From contig CAKUKU010000003.1 in the NCBI GenBank assembly GCA_934663775.1, positions 62,001 through 126,000 on the forward strand: 64,000 nt of DNA. The letters run 5' to 3'. The notes beneath the pieces are model-generated. The model was not told the origin of the DNA, made no database searches, and was given only the letters and a program-made list of their open reading frames with translations. Position numbers and translations under genes: made by a program. This document shows positions 44,591 through 53,300 of this stretch, in pieces (position 1 is the first letter of the stretch; every line of letters begins with the position of its first letter). The stretch is from an uncultured Ellagibacter sp. (GTDB lineage: Bacteria > Actinomycetota > Coriobacteriia > Coriobacteriales > Eggerthellaceae).

Positions 44591-45874
44591 TCAGTGTTTG
44601 TCTTTGCTCAGCGCCTCCTGAATGCGTCGGGGAATCCAGCAAATCGCCCGACCAACTTTCTGCTCTGCGGCGTTCATCTGGGCTTCGAATTCGTTTTGAA
44701 GCCTGGCAAACTCGTCTCGCATGGCGTCCATCTCGCTGCGTCTCCAGGCGATTTCCTCATCGCGCCCGGCGAGTTGATGCTCGAGGTCGTCGATGTACGC
44801 CTGCTTCTCGCGATTGATGCGGTATTCAACGCACAGACGGCCCGAAAGCTCGCTTTGCCCTTCACGGGCGGAAACGAATTGGCGATAGAGCATCTCGTTC
44901 GGAGTCGTTTTAATCCATGCGAGGTACTGCTTGAACGCTTCTTCGTGCAAATCGTCGTCGTCGACGTCGTCAAGCCCCAAGTCGCGCAATCCGCCGTTCT
45001 CGGTGAGCGCCCGCACGGCAACGGAAAAGCCCTCGTAGGTGTTGAGCGTCGAAACATTGTGGACGATGCCGTCGAGTGCCCAATTCACATACCCGACGCG
45101 CAGCTCGTCAAAGACGCCTTCGCTTTCCAGGAAAGCCTTGAACGTGCGGAACGCCTGGATGAAATCGACGGGGTGCGAGTCCTTTTTCGCCATGACGTTC
45201 TCGCCCGTGCCTTCACGGTGGAAGATGAGCGGTTCGGTGACGCACGCGATGCGCTGCGCGCGGATGATCGCGGGCGCTGAGAACATGAGATCTTCGGTTA
45301 AAAACACGTCTTCCTCGAAGCGCAGGCCGTTTCTTTCCACAAAGTCGCGGCGCAGGAATTTGTTCCAGGGCAGGTTTTGCAATGCGCGAAACGCCCAGTT
45401 GGGGTTGTCTTTCCAGCAAAACGGTTGGGTTGCGAATTTGTCGGGCAGCACCGCCCAATCGGCATAGAACGACTGCCCGATGCGCTGATCGAACACGTTG
45501 TAGGGGAACACGACCATGTCGGCGCCCGTCTCCTCGATCCGCTCGATGGCACTCTCGATGAGCGTCGGCTCGCACCAGTCGTCCGCATCGAAGAAGGTAA
45601 GGTATTCGCCCGTCGCCGCATCGATGCCGCGATTGCGCGCTGGGCCGGGTCCTGCGTTTTTCTGGGCAAGAATCCGCACGCGATCGTCGCGCGCGGCGTA
45701 ATCGGCGAGCAGCCCCGGCGTGGCGTCGGTCGACCCGTCATCGACGCAGATGATCTCTAGGTTCTCGTATGTTTGCCCGAGAAGACTGTCCATGCATTGG
45801 GGGAGAAACCGCTCGCCGTTGTGGACGGGGACGATGATGGAAACGAGGCTTTGCGCCTGGGGGGACTCGTTCAT
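44591..45874 (-). CDS. Family 2 glycosyltransferase with C-terminal coiled coil
   Basis: A 427-residue GT-A glycosyltransferase: VSIIVPVHNGERFLPQCMDS, ICVDDGSTDATPG, GPGPARNRGIDAATGEYL and FFDADDWCEPTL. Residues of about 350-415 form a charged coiled coil, and the protein ends with a basic stretch. ATG 45874 has AAGGAG at a good distance, so longer in-frame starts are rejected. A CGCTATACT promoter word lies 61 bases upstream. Substrates unknown. Confidence 0.92.
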   Translation of the reverse strand: MNESPQAQSLVSIIVPVHNGERFLPQCMDSLLGQTYENLEIICVDDGSTDATPGLLADYAARDDRVRILAQKNAGPGPARNRGIDAATGEYLTFFDADDWCEPTLIESAIERIEETGADMVVFPYNVFDQRIGQSFYADWAVLPDKFATQPFCWKDNPNWAFRALQNLPWNKFLRRDFVERNGLRFEEDVFLTEDLMFSAPAIIRAQRIACVTEPLIFHREGTGENVMAKKDSHPVDFIQAFRTFKAFLESEGVFDELRVGYVNWALDGIVHNVSTLNTYEGFSVAVRALTENGGLRDLGLDDVDDDDLHEEAFKQYLAWIKTTPNEMLYRQFVSAREGQSELSGRLCVEYRINREKQAYIDDLEHQLAGRDEEIAWRRSEMDAMRDEFARLQNEFEAQMNAAEQKVGRAICWIPRRIQEALSKDKH

Positions 45875-45934
45875 GCGTGCTCCTTGACCGCTATCGTGGG
45901 CGGCTTTTCGCTTGTGCGAGAAAGCCGGCACCTC

Positions 45935-45944
45935 AGTATAGCGG
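45935..45944 (-). promoter_or_regulatory. Promoter-like word (CCGCTATACT) for the glycosyltransferase at 44591
   Basis: Minus-strand TATACT (45935-45940) preceded by CCGC. Another member of the CGCTAYAMT group, without a -35 box. Confidence 0.5.
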
Positions 45945-46010
45945 ACGATTCGCTTTGCGCCATGCGTTGCAGGGCGATGTCGGCGGGCAACCGGGGTGGA
46001 AATTCGGTTT

Positions 46011-46042
46011 CCATACCGTTTCTTCGAAAGGTATGGCACAAT
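46011..46042 (+). promoter_or_regulatory. Palindrome and -10 box upstream of the lectin-VanW gene
   Basis: CCATACC (46011-46017) and TTTC (46019-46022) are mirrored by GAAA (46026-46029) and GGTATGG (46030-46036). CACAAT (46037-46042) with TGG directly before it makes an extended -10. An operator next to a promoter is the simplest reading; an RNA hairpin is less likely. Confidence 0.5.
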
Positions 46043-46127
46043 GGGGCAAGCGGAATCGGAAATGGCGCTTCGCCTGTCCTCAATCGTATCAAGCTTTGAC
46101 GCACATGATCAGAAAAGGGGTCAAGTG

Positions 46128-48515
46128 ATGGGAAACTCGTTTGCGAAAGGCATTTCGTGCGTGCTCGCTTTCTGCCTCTCGATGTGGTGCGTGCCCGCTG
46201 CGGCATGGGCCGGCGAATCCGAGCCCGACGGCGGTGCGACGTCCGCCGAGGTGGCCCCGGGGGCCTCGGAGGCGCCTAATTGGAGCGTTGCTGACGGCCC
46301 TGTCTCGACTGGAAACGGGCTTTCTGCAAGTGAGTTCGCACTTTTCGAAGACGGCGCATCCGGCGAACCGAACGTCGCGACCGACCAGGTCATCGCGCCC
46401 GATGGCGAAGGCTGCGCTCGAGAACATGAGGGGATAGATTCCCAGGCGATCGCGTCGGCGCCGAATGAGTTTGCGTCAACCCAGATAGAAGAGGGATTCT
46501 ATACGATACACTCGGCGATCGACGCTTCGTTCGCCCTCGACGTGTCGGGCGGCTCGAGCTCCTCTGGCGCCAATGTTCAGCTTTGGACGGGTAATGACTC
46601 GGCTGCTCAAACGTGGTATGTGGGCAAAAACGATGACGGCACATACTCCATTGAGTCGTTATGCTCGGGGTTGTTCCTCGATGTGCAGTGGGCATCGCGC
46701 GATGCCGGTACGAATGTCTGGCAGTATTCGGCGTCCAACACGCCTGCTCAGAAGTGGAAGATTATCGATCGCATGGAGATTGCGAAGCGCTTTGACGATC
46801 AGAAGCAGGGCGATAAGGCCTCTTGCGCCAGTGCGGGCAAAGCCGAAGGCTCGGGGGACATCAGCGGGGAGGCACCCTCTGCGGCAGATGGGACAAGCGC
46901 GACGTACATGTTGTTGAGCGAGTGCAACGGACTTGCGCTTGACGTATCGGCGGCAAATGCGTCCGACGGCTCGAACATCCAGTGCTATACCCCGAATGCG
47001 ACGGCCGCCCAGGGTTTCACGTTCCAGAAAGCGGATGCGCTCCCCGGGGGAATCTACGCTATCAAGGCGTTCTCCGATCAGCGCAAGATGGTCGAGATGA
47101 AGTGGGGCCTGCGCACCGACGGCGCTCAGGCGGACCTGTACGATTGGAACGGCAGTCCCGCTCAAAGATGGAAGATCGCGAAGGACTCTGGCGGATATTA
47201 TTCCTTCGAGTCGGTGTGCTCGGGGCTCATGCTCACCTCTGCCGCCGTGCCTGGAGGCGCTGCTACGCAAACGAAGAGCATCGACTCCGCTGCGGATGGC
47301 ACTCAAAAATGGGCCCTTTCGGGCAATCCTGCCGGCGGGTTCCGCCTCATCTCGAAGGCGACCGGACTTGCGCTCGACTTGAAGGGCGGCGATGCGTATA
47401 ACGGCAATAGCATCCAAGTCTTTCCCGAAAACGGCTCGTCGGCACAGGGGTTCATCTTCAAACAGCCCTCGACGTTCGTTTCCGATGGGTATTACACGAT
47501 CGATTTCTGGGCTGCAAGCTATTATGGCGACAAGACCGGCAACGCTAAGCGTCTTGACGTCGCCGGCGCGTCCCGAGAGGCGGGCGCGAACGTGCAGCTG
47601 TTTACTGGCAACGGCACACGCGCGCAAGCCTTCCACATCGTTTCGAACGGCGACGGAACCTACGCGCTCGACATCCCCTTCTCCCGCAAGACGCTCGATG
47701 TTCGCTATGGCGGTATGGCTCCGGGCACGAATGTCCAGCAATGGAATCGCAACGGGTCCGACGGCCAGAAGTGGCGTATCGAATACGACGGCGCGGGCGC
47801 GGTGCGCATCGTGAGCGTCTTGAACGGCCTGCCTTTGCAGGTTGCCGGAAGCTCGGCGGTCGACGGGGCGAACATTGAACTCGGCGCCGGCAGGGGCGGC
47901 GTTCAGCAGCGTTTTATGCTCACCCCCACAACTTACGTCCCCGAGGACTTCGAGGATCATATCGCGCACTTCTCGACGGTTTCCACCAACACGATCAATG
48001 GGTGGTACAACATGTCGCGCGCGCTTTCCAACTTCGACGGAATGGTCGTGTGGCCAGGCGAGACGGTGTCGTTCTTCGACACGTGCGGGCCGTGCGGAGC
48101 GGCTGAGGGCTACCTTATCGCCGGCGTCGTCGGCGGATCGGGCTACGGCGGCGGCATCTGCCAGGCGTCCACCACGCTCTACGGCGCGGTGGTGCGCGCT
48201 GGGCTCACCATCGTGGAGCGCCAGAACCACACCACGCCTTCCACCTACGTGCCCATCGGGCAAGACGCGATGGTGAACTGGGGCACTTCCGACTTCCGCT
48301 TCCGCAACGACTGGGATTTCCCCGTGAAGATCGTCGTTGACAACTACGACCGCACGCTCAACTGCGACATCTGGGGTATCCAGCCCGATTGGTACGACTA
48401 CATCGACGTCTCTTCCTGGTGGACGGGGTCGAACACTGCTTCGGCGCAGCGCGAGTACTATAAAAACGACCAGGTCGTCGCCACGAGCGCGCTGCCTGAT
48501 TCCTGGTACTGGTAG
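46128..48515 (+). CDS. Exported protein with nine lectin repeats (three ricin-type trefoils) and a VanW domain
   Basis: A 795-residue secreted protein. The signal peptide is at residues 1-28 (MGNSFAKGISCVLAFCLSMW, then an AAAWA end). Residues of about 118-600 contain nine units of 45-65 residues, each ending in a Q-x-W/F motif: QTW, QKW, QGF; QRW, QKW, QGF; QAF, QKW, QRF. That equals three complete ricin-type beta-trefoils, which bind sugars. Residues of about 610-765 are a VanW domain (NMSRALSNFDGMVVWPGETV, SGYGGGICQASTTLYGAVVR, HTTPSTYVPIGQDA). VanW is common in wall proteins but its function is unknown. AAAAGGGG precedes the ATG. It probably recognises the glycopolymer made by this region. 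Confidence 0.92.
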   Translation: MGNSFAKGISCVLAFCLSMWCVPAAAWAGESEPDGGATSAEVAPGASEAPNWSVADGPVSTGNGLSASEFALFEDGASGEPNVATDQVIAPDGEGCAREHEGIDSQAIASAPNEFASTQIEEGFYTIHSAIDASFALDVSGGSSSSGANVQLWTGNDSAAQTWYVGKNDDGTYSIESLCSGLFLDVQWASRDAGTNVWQYSASNTPAQKWKIIDRMEIAKRFDDQKQGDKASCASAGKAEGSGDISGEAPSAADGTSATYMLLSECNGLALDVSAANASDGSNIQCYTPNATAAQGFTFQKADALPGGIYAIKAFSDQRKMVEMKWGLRTDGAQADLYDWNGSPAQRWKIAKDSGGYYSFESVCSGLMLTSAAVPGGAATQTKSIDSAADGTQKWALSGNPAGGFRLISKATGLALDLKGGDAYNGNSIQVFPENGSSAQGFIFKQPSTFVSDGYYTIDFWAASYYGDKTGNAKRLDVAGASREAGANVQLFTGNGTRAQAFHIVSNGDGTYALDIPFSRKTLDVRYGGMAPGTNVQQWNRNGSDGQKWRIEYDGAGAVRIVSVLNGLPLQVAGSSAVDGANIELGAGRGGVQQRFMLTPTTYVPEDFEDHIAHFSTVSTNTINGWYNMSRALSNFDGMVVWPGETVSFFDTCGPCGAAEGYLIAGVVGGSGYGGGICQASTTLYGAVVRAGLTIVERQNHTTPSTYVPIGQDAMVNWGTSDFRFRNDWDFPVKIVVDNYDRTLNCDIWGIQPDWYDYIDVSSWWTGSNTASAQREYYKNDQVVATSALPDSWYW

Positions 48516-48519
48516 TTCC

Positions 48520-48570
48520 TGATACAATAGGCGGGATTGAGAAGCGCGGGCGTCCTCGGCGGCGCCCGCG
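48520..48570 (+). promoter_or_regulatory. Extended -10 promoter and GC-rich hairpin before the membrane protein gene
   Basis: TACAAT 48523-48528 with TGA before it. Downstream, CGCGGGCG 48545-48552 pairs with CGCCCGCG 48563-48570. A T-run appears only 18 bases later (near 48588), so the hairpin may be a weak terminator of the previous gene or a leader element. Confidence 0.45.
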
Positions 48571-48627
48571 TTGGCATGCTCTTGTGATTTTTCGCGCCGC
48601 TCGCCGTGGCGTTTAGGAAGGTAAGGT

Positions 48628-50733
48628 ATGTGGGGTCTGTTCTTCGCCGCCGCCGTTGCGGGGGCGCTGTTCTTGTACGTTCCGGCCGCGCTCGCGCTTG
48701 CGGGTTTCCGCATGCACGTGGCGTCCGCCATCGCGTTTGCGCCGCTTGTGGGCATCCCGGCAACGATTGCGCTTTGCCTGCTCTATGCCCAGGTGGGCAT
48801 CACGGCTAACTGGGCGACGATCTTCTTCCCCCAGCTCGTGGCGGGCCTCGTCATCTGCATTGCCGGCCGCCTGCGCGCCCGCGACCTTCCGCGCCGCCGC
48901 TTCGGCGAGCGCAGCCCCGAGGCATGCCGCTTCGACATGCGCGCGCTCGCGCTCTACCTTTTGGTGGGCGTCGTCGTATCGGCGGTCATGTTCGCGGGCT
49001 TTCTGCAGGACCCCTCGAGCTACATGCAGGAATACGACAACATCAGCCATATGGGGTCGATTCGCTGCTTCGTCGAGTCGGGGAACTGGTCTCCCTTCAA
49101 CACCTCGCTTTACGCAAGTGACGCCGACGCTGCGATCAACCCGCTTTCCGGCAGCGGCTTCTATCCGACTGCCTGGTACAATGTCGCTGCGTTCATGGTG
49201 AGCCTGCTCGGCGTTCCCGTAACGCTTGCCGAAAACGCCGCGAACTTCGTGTTCGTGGGCGTGGCGCTTCCCGCGAGCATGTTCGCGTTCATGCGCATCG
49301 TCTTCCAGAATCGCCGCGACATCGTGTGCTGGGGCGCCGCCTGCGTGCTTGCGTTCTCGGCCTTTCCCTGGATGCTGATCGCTTGGGGGCCCTTGTATCC
49401 GAACACCTCGGCGTATTGCCTCGTCCCGCTCGTGGCAGCGCTGTTCGTGGCGATCCTGCGCACGGGGGCTCCCCGTCGCGAGCGCTTCGGCGCGGCGGCG
49501 CTTTTCGTTGTGGGCATCGTGGCGCTCGCGTTCGCTCAGCCGAACGCCGTGTTCGTTGTCGCCGTGTGGCTCATTCCCTTCTGCATCTACCGGGCGGCGA
49601 TCGCGGCCGATCTTTTTCATCGCGAGGGGACGGCAAAATGGCAGATGCGCATCCTGTTCGCGGCGGTCGCGGCGGTCCTTATCTGCGTCATCTGGTGGGT
49701 GGTGTACCATCTGCCGTTCCTGAGTGCGGTGGTGGAGCACTCGTGGGGGGCCGCGCAGTACCCGCTTGAGGCGGTGTTCCATGCGCTTATGCTCGGGTTC
49801 ATGGACGATGGCGTGCAGCTTGTGCTTATGGTGTTCGTGTTCGTGGGAATGTTCTGGACGTTCAAAGAGCGCCGTTGGCTGTGGCTTTCCGCCTCGTATG
49901 TGCTTGCCTGCGGAATGTTTGTCGTCGGCGTGTCGACCTCCGGCCGCTTGCAGCATTTGCTGACCGGTTTTTGGTACACCGATTACTACCGCGTGGCCGC
50001 GATGGCGGCGCTTTTCGGGGTGCCGCTTGCCTCTATGGGAATCGCGCTCGTTGCCCGCACGCTCGCAAGCGCATTCTCTCGCTTGAGCGACTCGCAGGGG
50101 AACCCGGCGACACGTTGGGCTGCCCCCGCAGCCTGCGCCATCTGCGCTGTCGCGCTTGCCGCGGGCATGTTCGCACCCGCCTCGGAAGATGAGGAGCGTC
50201 CCGCCACGACCGATGAGATTCCCCAGATGGATCGCGGATCGATGTGCTCGGTGCTGCAGCGCCTTGCATGGCAGAACAACGTGAACTACATCTACACGAC
50301 CCCCGAAAAGGAATTCGTCGCCGAGGTTGAGAAGATCATCCCCGAAGGCGCCGTCGTCATCAACAACCCCAACGACGGCAGCTGCTTCTGCTACGTGGTC
50401 GACGGCATGCGTACGTACTACCGCTACCTGCGCACCTACGGTGAAGGCGGCGAGACGCGCGATAGCGAGCTCATCCGCTCGCGTCTTGACTGCGTCGACA
50501 CCGACGAGCGGGTGAAAGAGGCGGTCGAGAACGTCGGAGCACAGTATCTTTTGCTGCTTGACCAGGGAAGGCAGTATAACCCATCCGACCCTGACAGCAA
50601 CTTCTTCTTCACCTACGAAGACAACAGGCTGTGGGCGGGTATCGACGACGTGCGCGATTCCACGCCCGGGTTCGAGGTCGTGCTCGCGCGCGACGACATG
50701 CGTCTGTACCGCATCACGGCCATTGATGATTAG
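48628..50733 (+). CDS. Large polytopic membrane protein, DUF6541-like
   Basis: A 701-residue protein with about thirteen membrane helices, beginning FFAAAVAGALFLYVPAALAL. A long outside loop after the fourth helix has YMQEYDNISHMGSIRCFVES and PLSGSGFYPTAWYN. A hydrophilic C-terminal domain of about 200 residues follows, with SMCSVLQRLAWQNNVNYIYT and VINNPNDGSCFCYVVDGMR. This plan resembles DUF6541 proteins found in surface glycan clusters of Actinomycetota, probably GT-C-type enzymes. The family name is from memory. The ATG has AGGAAGGTAAGG upstream. Confidence 0.75.
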   Translation: MWGLFFAAAVAGALFLYVPAALALAGFRMHVASAIAFAPLVGIPATIALCLLYAQVGITANWATIFFPQLVAGLVICIAGRLRARDLPRRRFGERSPEACRFDMRALALYLLVGVVVSAVMFAGFLQDPSSYMQEYDNISHMGSIRCFVESGNWSPFNTSLYASDADAAINPLSGSGFYPTAWYNVAAFMVSLLGVPVTLAENAANFVFVGVALPASMFAFMRIVFQNRRDIVCWGAACVLAFSAFPWMLIAWGPLYPNTSAYCLVPLVAALFVAILRTGAPRRERFGAAALFVVGIVALAFAQPNAVFVVAVWLIPFCIYRAAIAADLFHREGTAKWQMRILFAAVAAVLICVIWWVVYHLPFLSAVVEHSWGAAQYPLEAVFHALMLGFMDDGVQLVLMVFVFVGMFWTFKERRWLWLSASYVLACGMFVVGVSTSGRLQHLLTGFWYTDYYRVAAMAALFGVPLASMGIALVARTLASAFSRLSDSQGNPATRWAAPAACAICAVALAAGMFAPASEDEERPATTDEIPQMDRGSMCSVLQRLAWQNNVNYIYTTPEKEFVAEVEKIIPEGAVVINNPNDGSCFCYVVDGMRTYYRYLRTYGEGGETRDSELIRSRLDCVDTDERVKEAVENVGAQYLLLLDQGRQYNPSDPDSNFFFTYEDNRLWAGIDDVRDSTPGFEVVLARDDMRLYRITAIDD

Positions 50734-50751
50734 GAAACGAAGAATCTTACA

Positions 50752-50781
50752 GGGGCGTTAGCCCAAAGGGAGCGGCGCCCC
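50752..50781. terminator. Possible weak terminator between convergent genes
   Basis: GGGGCG 50752-50757 and CGCCCC 50776-50781 enclose a CCC-AAA-GGG hairpin. No T-run follows, so only a weak or factor-assisted terminator is possible. Confidence 0.3.
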
Positions 50782-50841
50782 GAAGGTGCGCGCGAACCCC
50801 TCACGCCATCTTGCGCGAAAAGGCGCGAAAACGCAGGATCC

Positions 50842-52035
50842 TTACTTCCCGTTCGCCTCGGCGCAGGCGACGAGCGCGCGTGTGGCCGTACGCTTCCAGG
50901 AAAACTCGCTGCGCACGCGATCGGCCACGTTTTTCCCCTGATCGATGAGGCGTTGCGGGTTGCGCGCCGCCTCGCGCAGCGCCACCTCCACGCTGTTCGC
51001 GCTCATGTCGGGGATGATAGTGCCGAAACGCTCGTCGCTTACCAGCTCGTCGGTGCCGCCGACGGGGGTGACGATGGAGGGCGTGGCGCATGCCGCGGCT
51101 TCGAGCAGCGTCGTCGCGAAGCCCTCCGAGCGAGAGGGGAGCGCCATCGCGTCGGACTGCGTAAGAAGCGCCGCTAAATCCTGCCGCTCAAGGCGTCCTG
51201 CAAGATGCACCTGCGCGCACCCGATGCGCTCGATATCTCCCTGCTTGGGGCCAGCGCCCGCAATCACCGCATGCACGGGCCTCTCGCCTGTGCCCGGTCG
51301 CTCGGCGATCGCCGCTACAGCCTGCGCAAGTTCCACCGCGCCCTTTTCGGGAACGAGGCGCCCCGCGAAGGAAACCAAGAGCGCGTCATCGGGAATGCCC
51401 AGCTCGCGCTTGAAATCTCGCTCGCTCGCCTGAGACAGGAAATCGTCGGCGTCGATGGAGTTGGGAAGCTCACCCGCTGATTCGATTCCGAAATGCGAAA
51501 GCCATGCGCTCGCCTTCTTCGACACGGCGTAGGCGCGAAACGGATGGCGCATGTCGCGGCGCGTGAGCGCGTGCTCGACCGCCTGCACCGCGGGGTCGGC
51601 AAGCGGGCTTCCCATCGTGAGATGCGCCGACCCGTGCTCGATGAGCAGCGGCATCACGCCCGCCTGCTCTGCGAAGGCGAGCGCGCGCTCGGTCAGCGTG
51701 TAGAAGCGCGTGTTCGCGATCACGTAATCGAAGTGCTCCAGCTCGAGGCGCTCCCAGAGGCGCTTCGACTCCGCATCGTGCTTCACCAGGGGAAAGCGCC
51801 CGCCCAGAAGCGGCGTGCAGGGGAGGCGCACGACTTCCACGCCGCCTGTTCGCTCTTCGGGCGCCATGGCGTGCGTGTTGCAGGTTGCGATCGTCACCTG
51901 GGCTCCCAGCTCCCTGAGCGCGCGCGCGAGGTTTTCGGTGTAGGTTTCCACGCCGCCCATGCTCGGCTTGTACAGCGCCGAGAACAGGCAGATGCGCGGG
52001 GTGCGCGAAGCGCCCTCGCCTGCGGTCGTTGCCAC
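50842..52035 (-). CDS. Family 4 glycosyltransferase
   Basis: A 397-residue retaining glycosyltransferase with a GT-B fold: ICLFSALYKPSMGGVETYTE at the N-terminus, VSFAGRLVPEKGAVELAQAV at the start of the second half, and the E-x7-E region SEGFATTLLEAAACATPSI with GGTDELV. Translation begins at GTG 52035, with GGAGGGG upstream. It is single on the minus strand and diverges from the glycosyltransferase at 52190. A TATAAT sits on the minus strand at 52071-52076. Sugar specificity unknown. Confidence 0.93.
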   Translation of the reverse strand: MATTAGEGASRTPRICLFSALYKPSMGGVETYTENLARALRELGAQVTIATCNTHAMAPEERTGGVEVVRLPCTPLLGGRFPLVKHDAESKRLWERLELEHFDYVIANTRFYTLTERALAFAEQAGVMPLLIEHGSAHLTMGSPLADPAVQAVEHALTRRDMRHPFRAYAVSKKASAWLSHFGIESAGELPNSIDADDFLSQASERDFKRELGIPDDALLVSFAGRLVPEKGAVELAQAVAAIAERPGTGERPVHAVIAGAGPKQGDIERIGCAQVHLAGRLERQDLAALLTQSDAMALPSRSEGFATTLLEAAACATPSIVTPVGGTDELVSDERFGTIIPDMSANSVEVALREAARNPQRLIDQGKNVADRVRSEFSWKRTATRALVACAEANGK

Positions 52036-52070
52036 GTTCCCCTCCTGCCTGTCGTCTGTCGTCGCTTTCT

Positions 52071-52076
52071 ATTATA
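52071..52076 (-). promoter_or_regulatory. -10 box of the family 4 glycosyltransferase gene
   Basis: Minus-strand TATAAT preceded by ACCA, 36 bases before the GTG start. No clear -35 box. It sits in an AT-rich divergent intergenic region (52070-52140) that must also hold the promoter of the plus-strand operon. Confidence 0.5.
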
Positions 52077-52189
52077 TGGTTGAGTATATGGAGATAACTA
52101 AAAAGGGGTAAAATAAAAAATCGATTGTCAAGTTACGAGTTGTGCGAGGCATGCTGTCGCGCGGGTGCGCTGCAGCAGGTTGGAAGGTT

Positions 52190-52885
52190 ATGAGCAAACG
52201 AGTACTCGCCGTTATACCCGCGTATAACGAAGAGGAGAACATCATATCGACGATTGAGGATTTGCGGAAAAACGCGCCCGACGTCGACTACGTCGTCGTG
52301 AACGACGGATCGAAGGACCGCACCGCCGACATCTGCCGCGAGCGGGGCTACCATCTGATTTCCCTGCCGGTGAACCTCGGTCTTGCCGGGGCGTTTCAGA
52401 CAGGCATGAAGTACGCGTACGCGCACGGCTACGATTACGCCATCCAGTTCGACGCCGATGGCCAGCATTCTGCGGCCTACATCGACGATATGGTCGAGGT
52501 TGCGGAAAAGACCGGCGCGAACGTGGTCGTCGGGTCGCGCTTCGCCGACTGCAAGAAGCCCTTTTCGGCTCGTATGGCGGGTTCGGCGCTCATCACGGCG
52601 ATGATCTTTTTGACCACGCGCAAGCGCATCCAAGATCCCACGTCGGGCATGCGCCTGTTCGACTCGAAGATGATTCCGCTGTTCGCCAACGAGCTCGACT
52701 TCGGCCCCGAGCCCGACACCATCTCGCTTCTCATGCGCCACGGCTACCAGGTGGAGGAGATGCAGGTGGAGATGCGCGAGCGCACCGCCGGCGAGAGCTA
52801 CCTCAACTTCACGAAGTCGGTTTCCTACATGCTGCGCATCAGCCTGTCCATCCTCATCGTGCAATGGTTCAGGAGGAGAAAGTAA
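52190..52885 (+). CDS. Family 2 glycosyltransferase, polyprenyl-phosphate type
   Basis: A 231-residue enzyme of the DPM1-like class, which usually moves a sugar from a nucleotide to polyprenyl phosphate. Features are VLAVIPAYNEEENIISTIED, VVVNDGSKDRTADIC, NLGLAGAFQTGMKYA, QFDADGQHSAAYI and the C-terminal SYLNFTKSVSYMLRIS stretch. There is no long membrane region. The next gene, a DUF2304 membrane protein, starts directly after the stop. GT2 plus DUF2304 pairs are common in teichoic and rhamnan clusters. ATG 52190 has GGAAGG upstream. It begins an operon that may run to 57573. Confidence 0.92.
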   Translation: MSKRVLAVIPAYNEEENIISTIEDLRKNAPDVDYVVVNDGSKDRTADICRERGYHLISLPVNLGLAGAFQTGMKYAYAHGYDYAIQFDADGQHSAAYIDDMVEVAEKTGANVVVGSRFADCKKPFSARMAGSALITAMIFLTTRKRIQDPTSGMRLFDSKMIPLFANELDFGPEPDTISLLMRHGYQVEEMQVEMRERTAGESYLNFTKSVSYMLRISLSILIVQWFRRRK

Positions 52886-53299
52886 ATGACCCTCTTATTC
52901 AGAATCACGCTCATCCTGTGTGCGCTGCTTCTGTTCGCCTATATCCTGCGCAAGATTCGCCACTCGGAGGTGAAAATCGCCGACAGCACATTTTGGTTCA
53001 CGTTTGCGCTGTTCATCGTGTTGTTGGCGGTGTTTCCGCAGATCGCGTTCTTCTTCTCGAACATCTTCGGCATCGAGTCGCCTTCGAACTTCGTGTTCCT
53101 GGCAATCATCGCCATCCTGCTCGTGCGCGAGTTCTTCACCACCGTCGAGCTCTCGCAGCTGCGCAACAAGGTCGCGGCGCTCGCGCAGGCCGAGGCGCTT
53201 GCCGAGGTCGATATCGCCGAACGCGCCGACGCCTTCGGTGCGGACGGCGCCGCCGCCCCGAATGCCGCCGCCCCGAATGCCGCCGCGGGTGAGGACTAA
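52886..53299 (+). CDS. DUF2304 membrane protein
   Basis: A 137-residue protein with three membrane helices (LLFRITLILCALLLFAYIL, FWFTFALFIVLLAVFPQIAF, FVFLAIIAILLVREFF) and an acidic, Ala-rich cytoplasmic tail. It contains a short direct repeat near the end (PNAAAPNAAAG). DUF2304 proteins are partners of polyprenyl-phosphate glycosyltransferases such as the preceding gene product and may anchor them. AGGAGG lies inside the upstream gene end. The ATG follows the TAA without a gap. Confidence 0.88.
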   Translation: MTLLFRITLILCALLLFAYILRKIRHSEVKIADSTFWFTFALFIVLLAVFPQIAFFFSNIFGIESPSNFVFLAIIAILLVREFFTTVELSQLRNKVAALAQAEALAEVDIAERADAFGADGAAAPNAAAPNAAAGED

Positions 53300-53300
53300 C

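Noticed and set aside
46659..48755. A 698-codon minus-strand open frame opposite the lectin-VanW gene
   Set aside because: No domain or ribosome site; it covers a gene with a signal peptide and nine clear repeats.
53004..53300. Upstream extension of the first LicD frame
   Set aside because: It lies within the DUF2304 gene, is Arg/Ser/Pro-rich and is not part of the LicD fold. The ATG at 53301 fits the family start.
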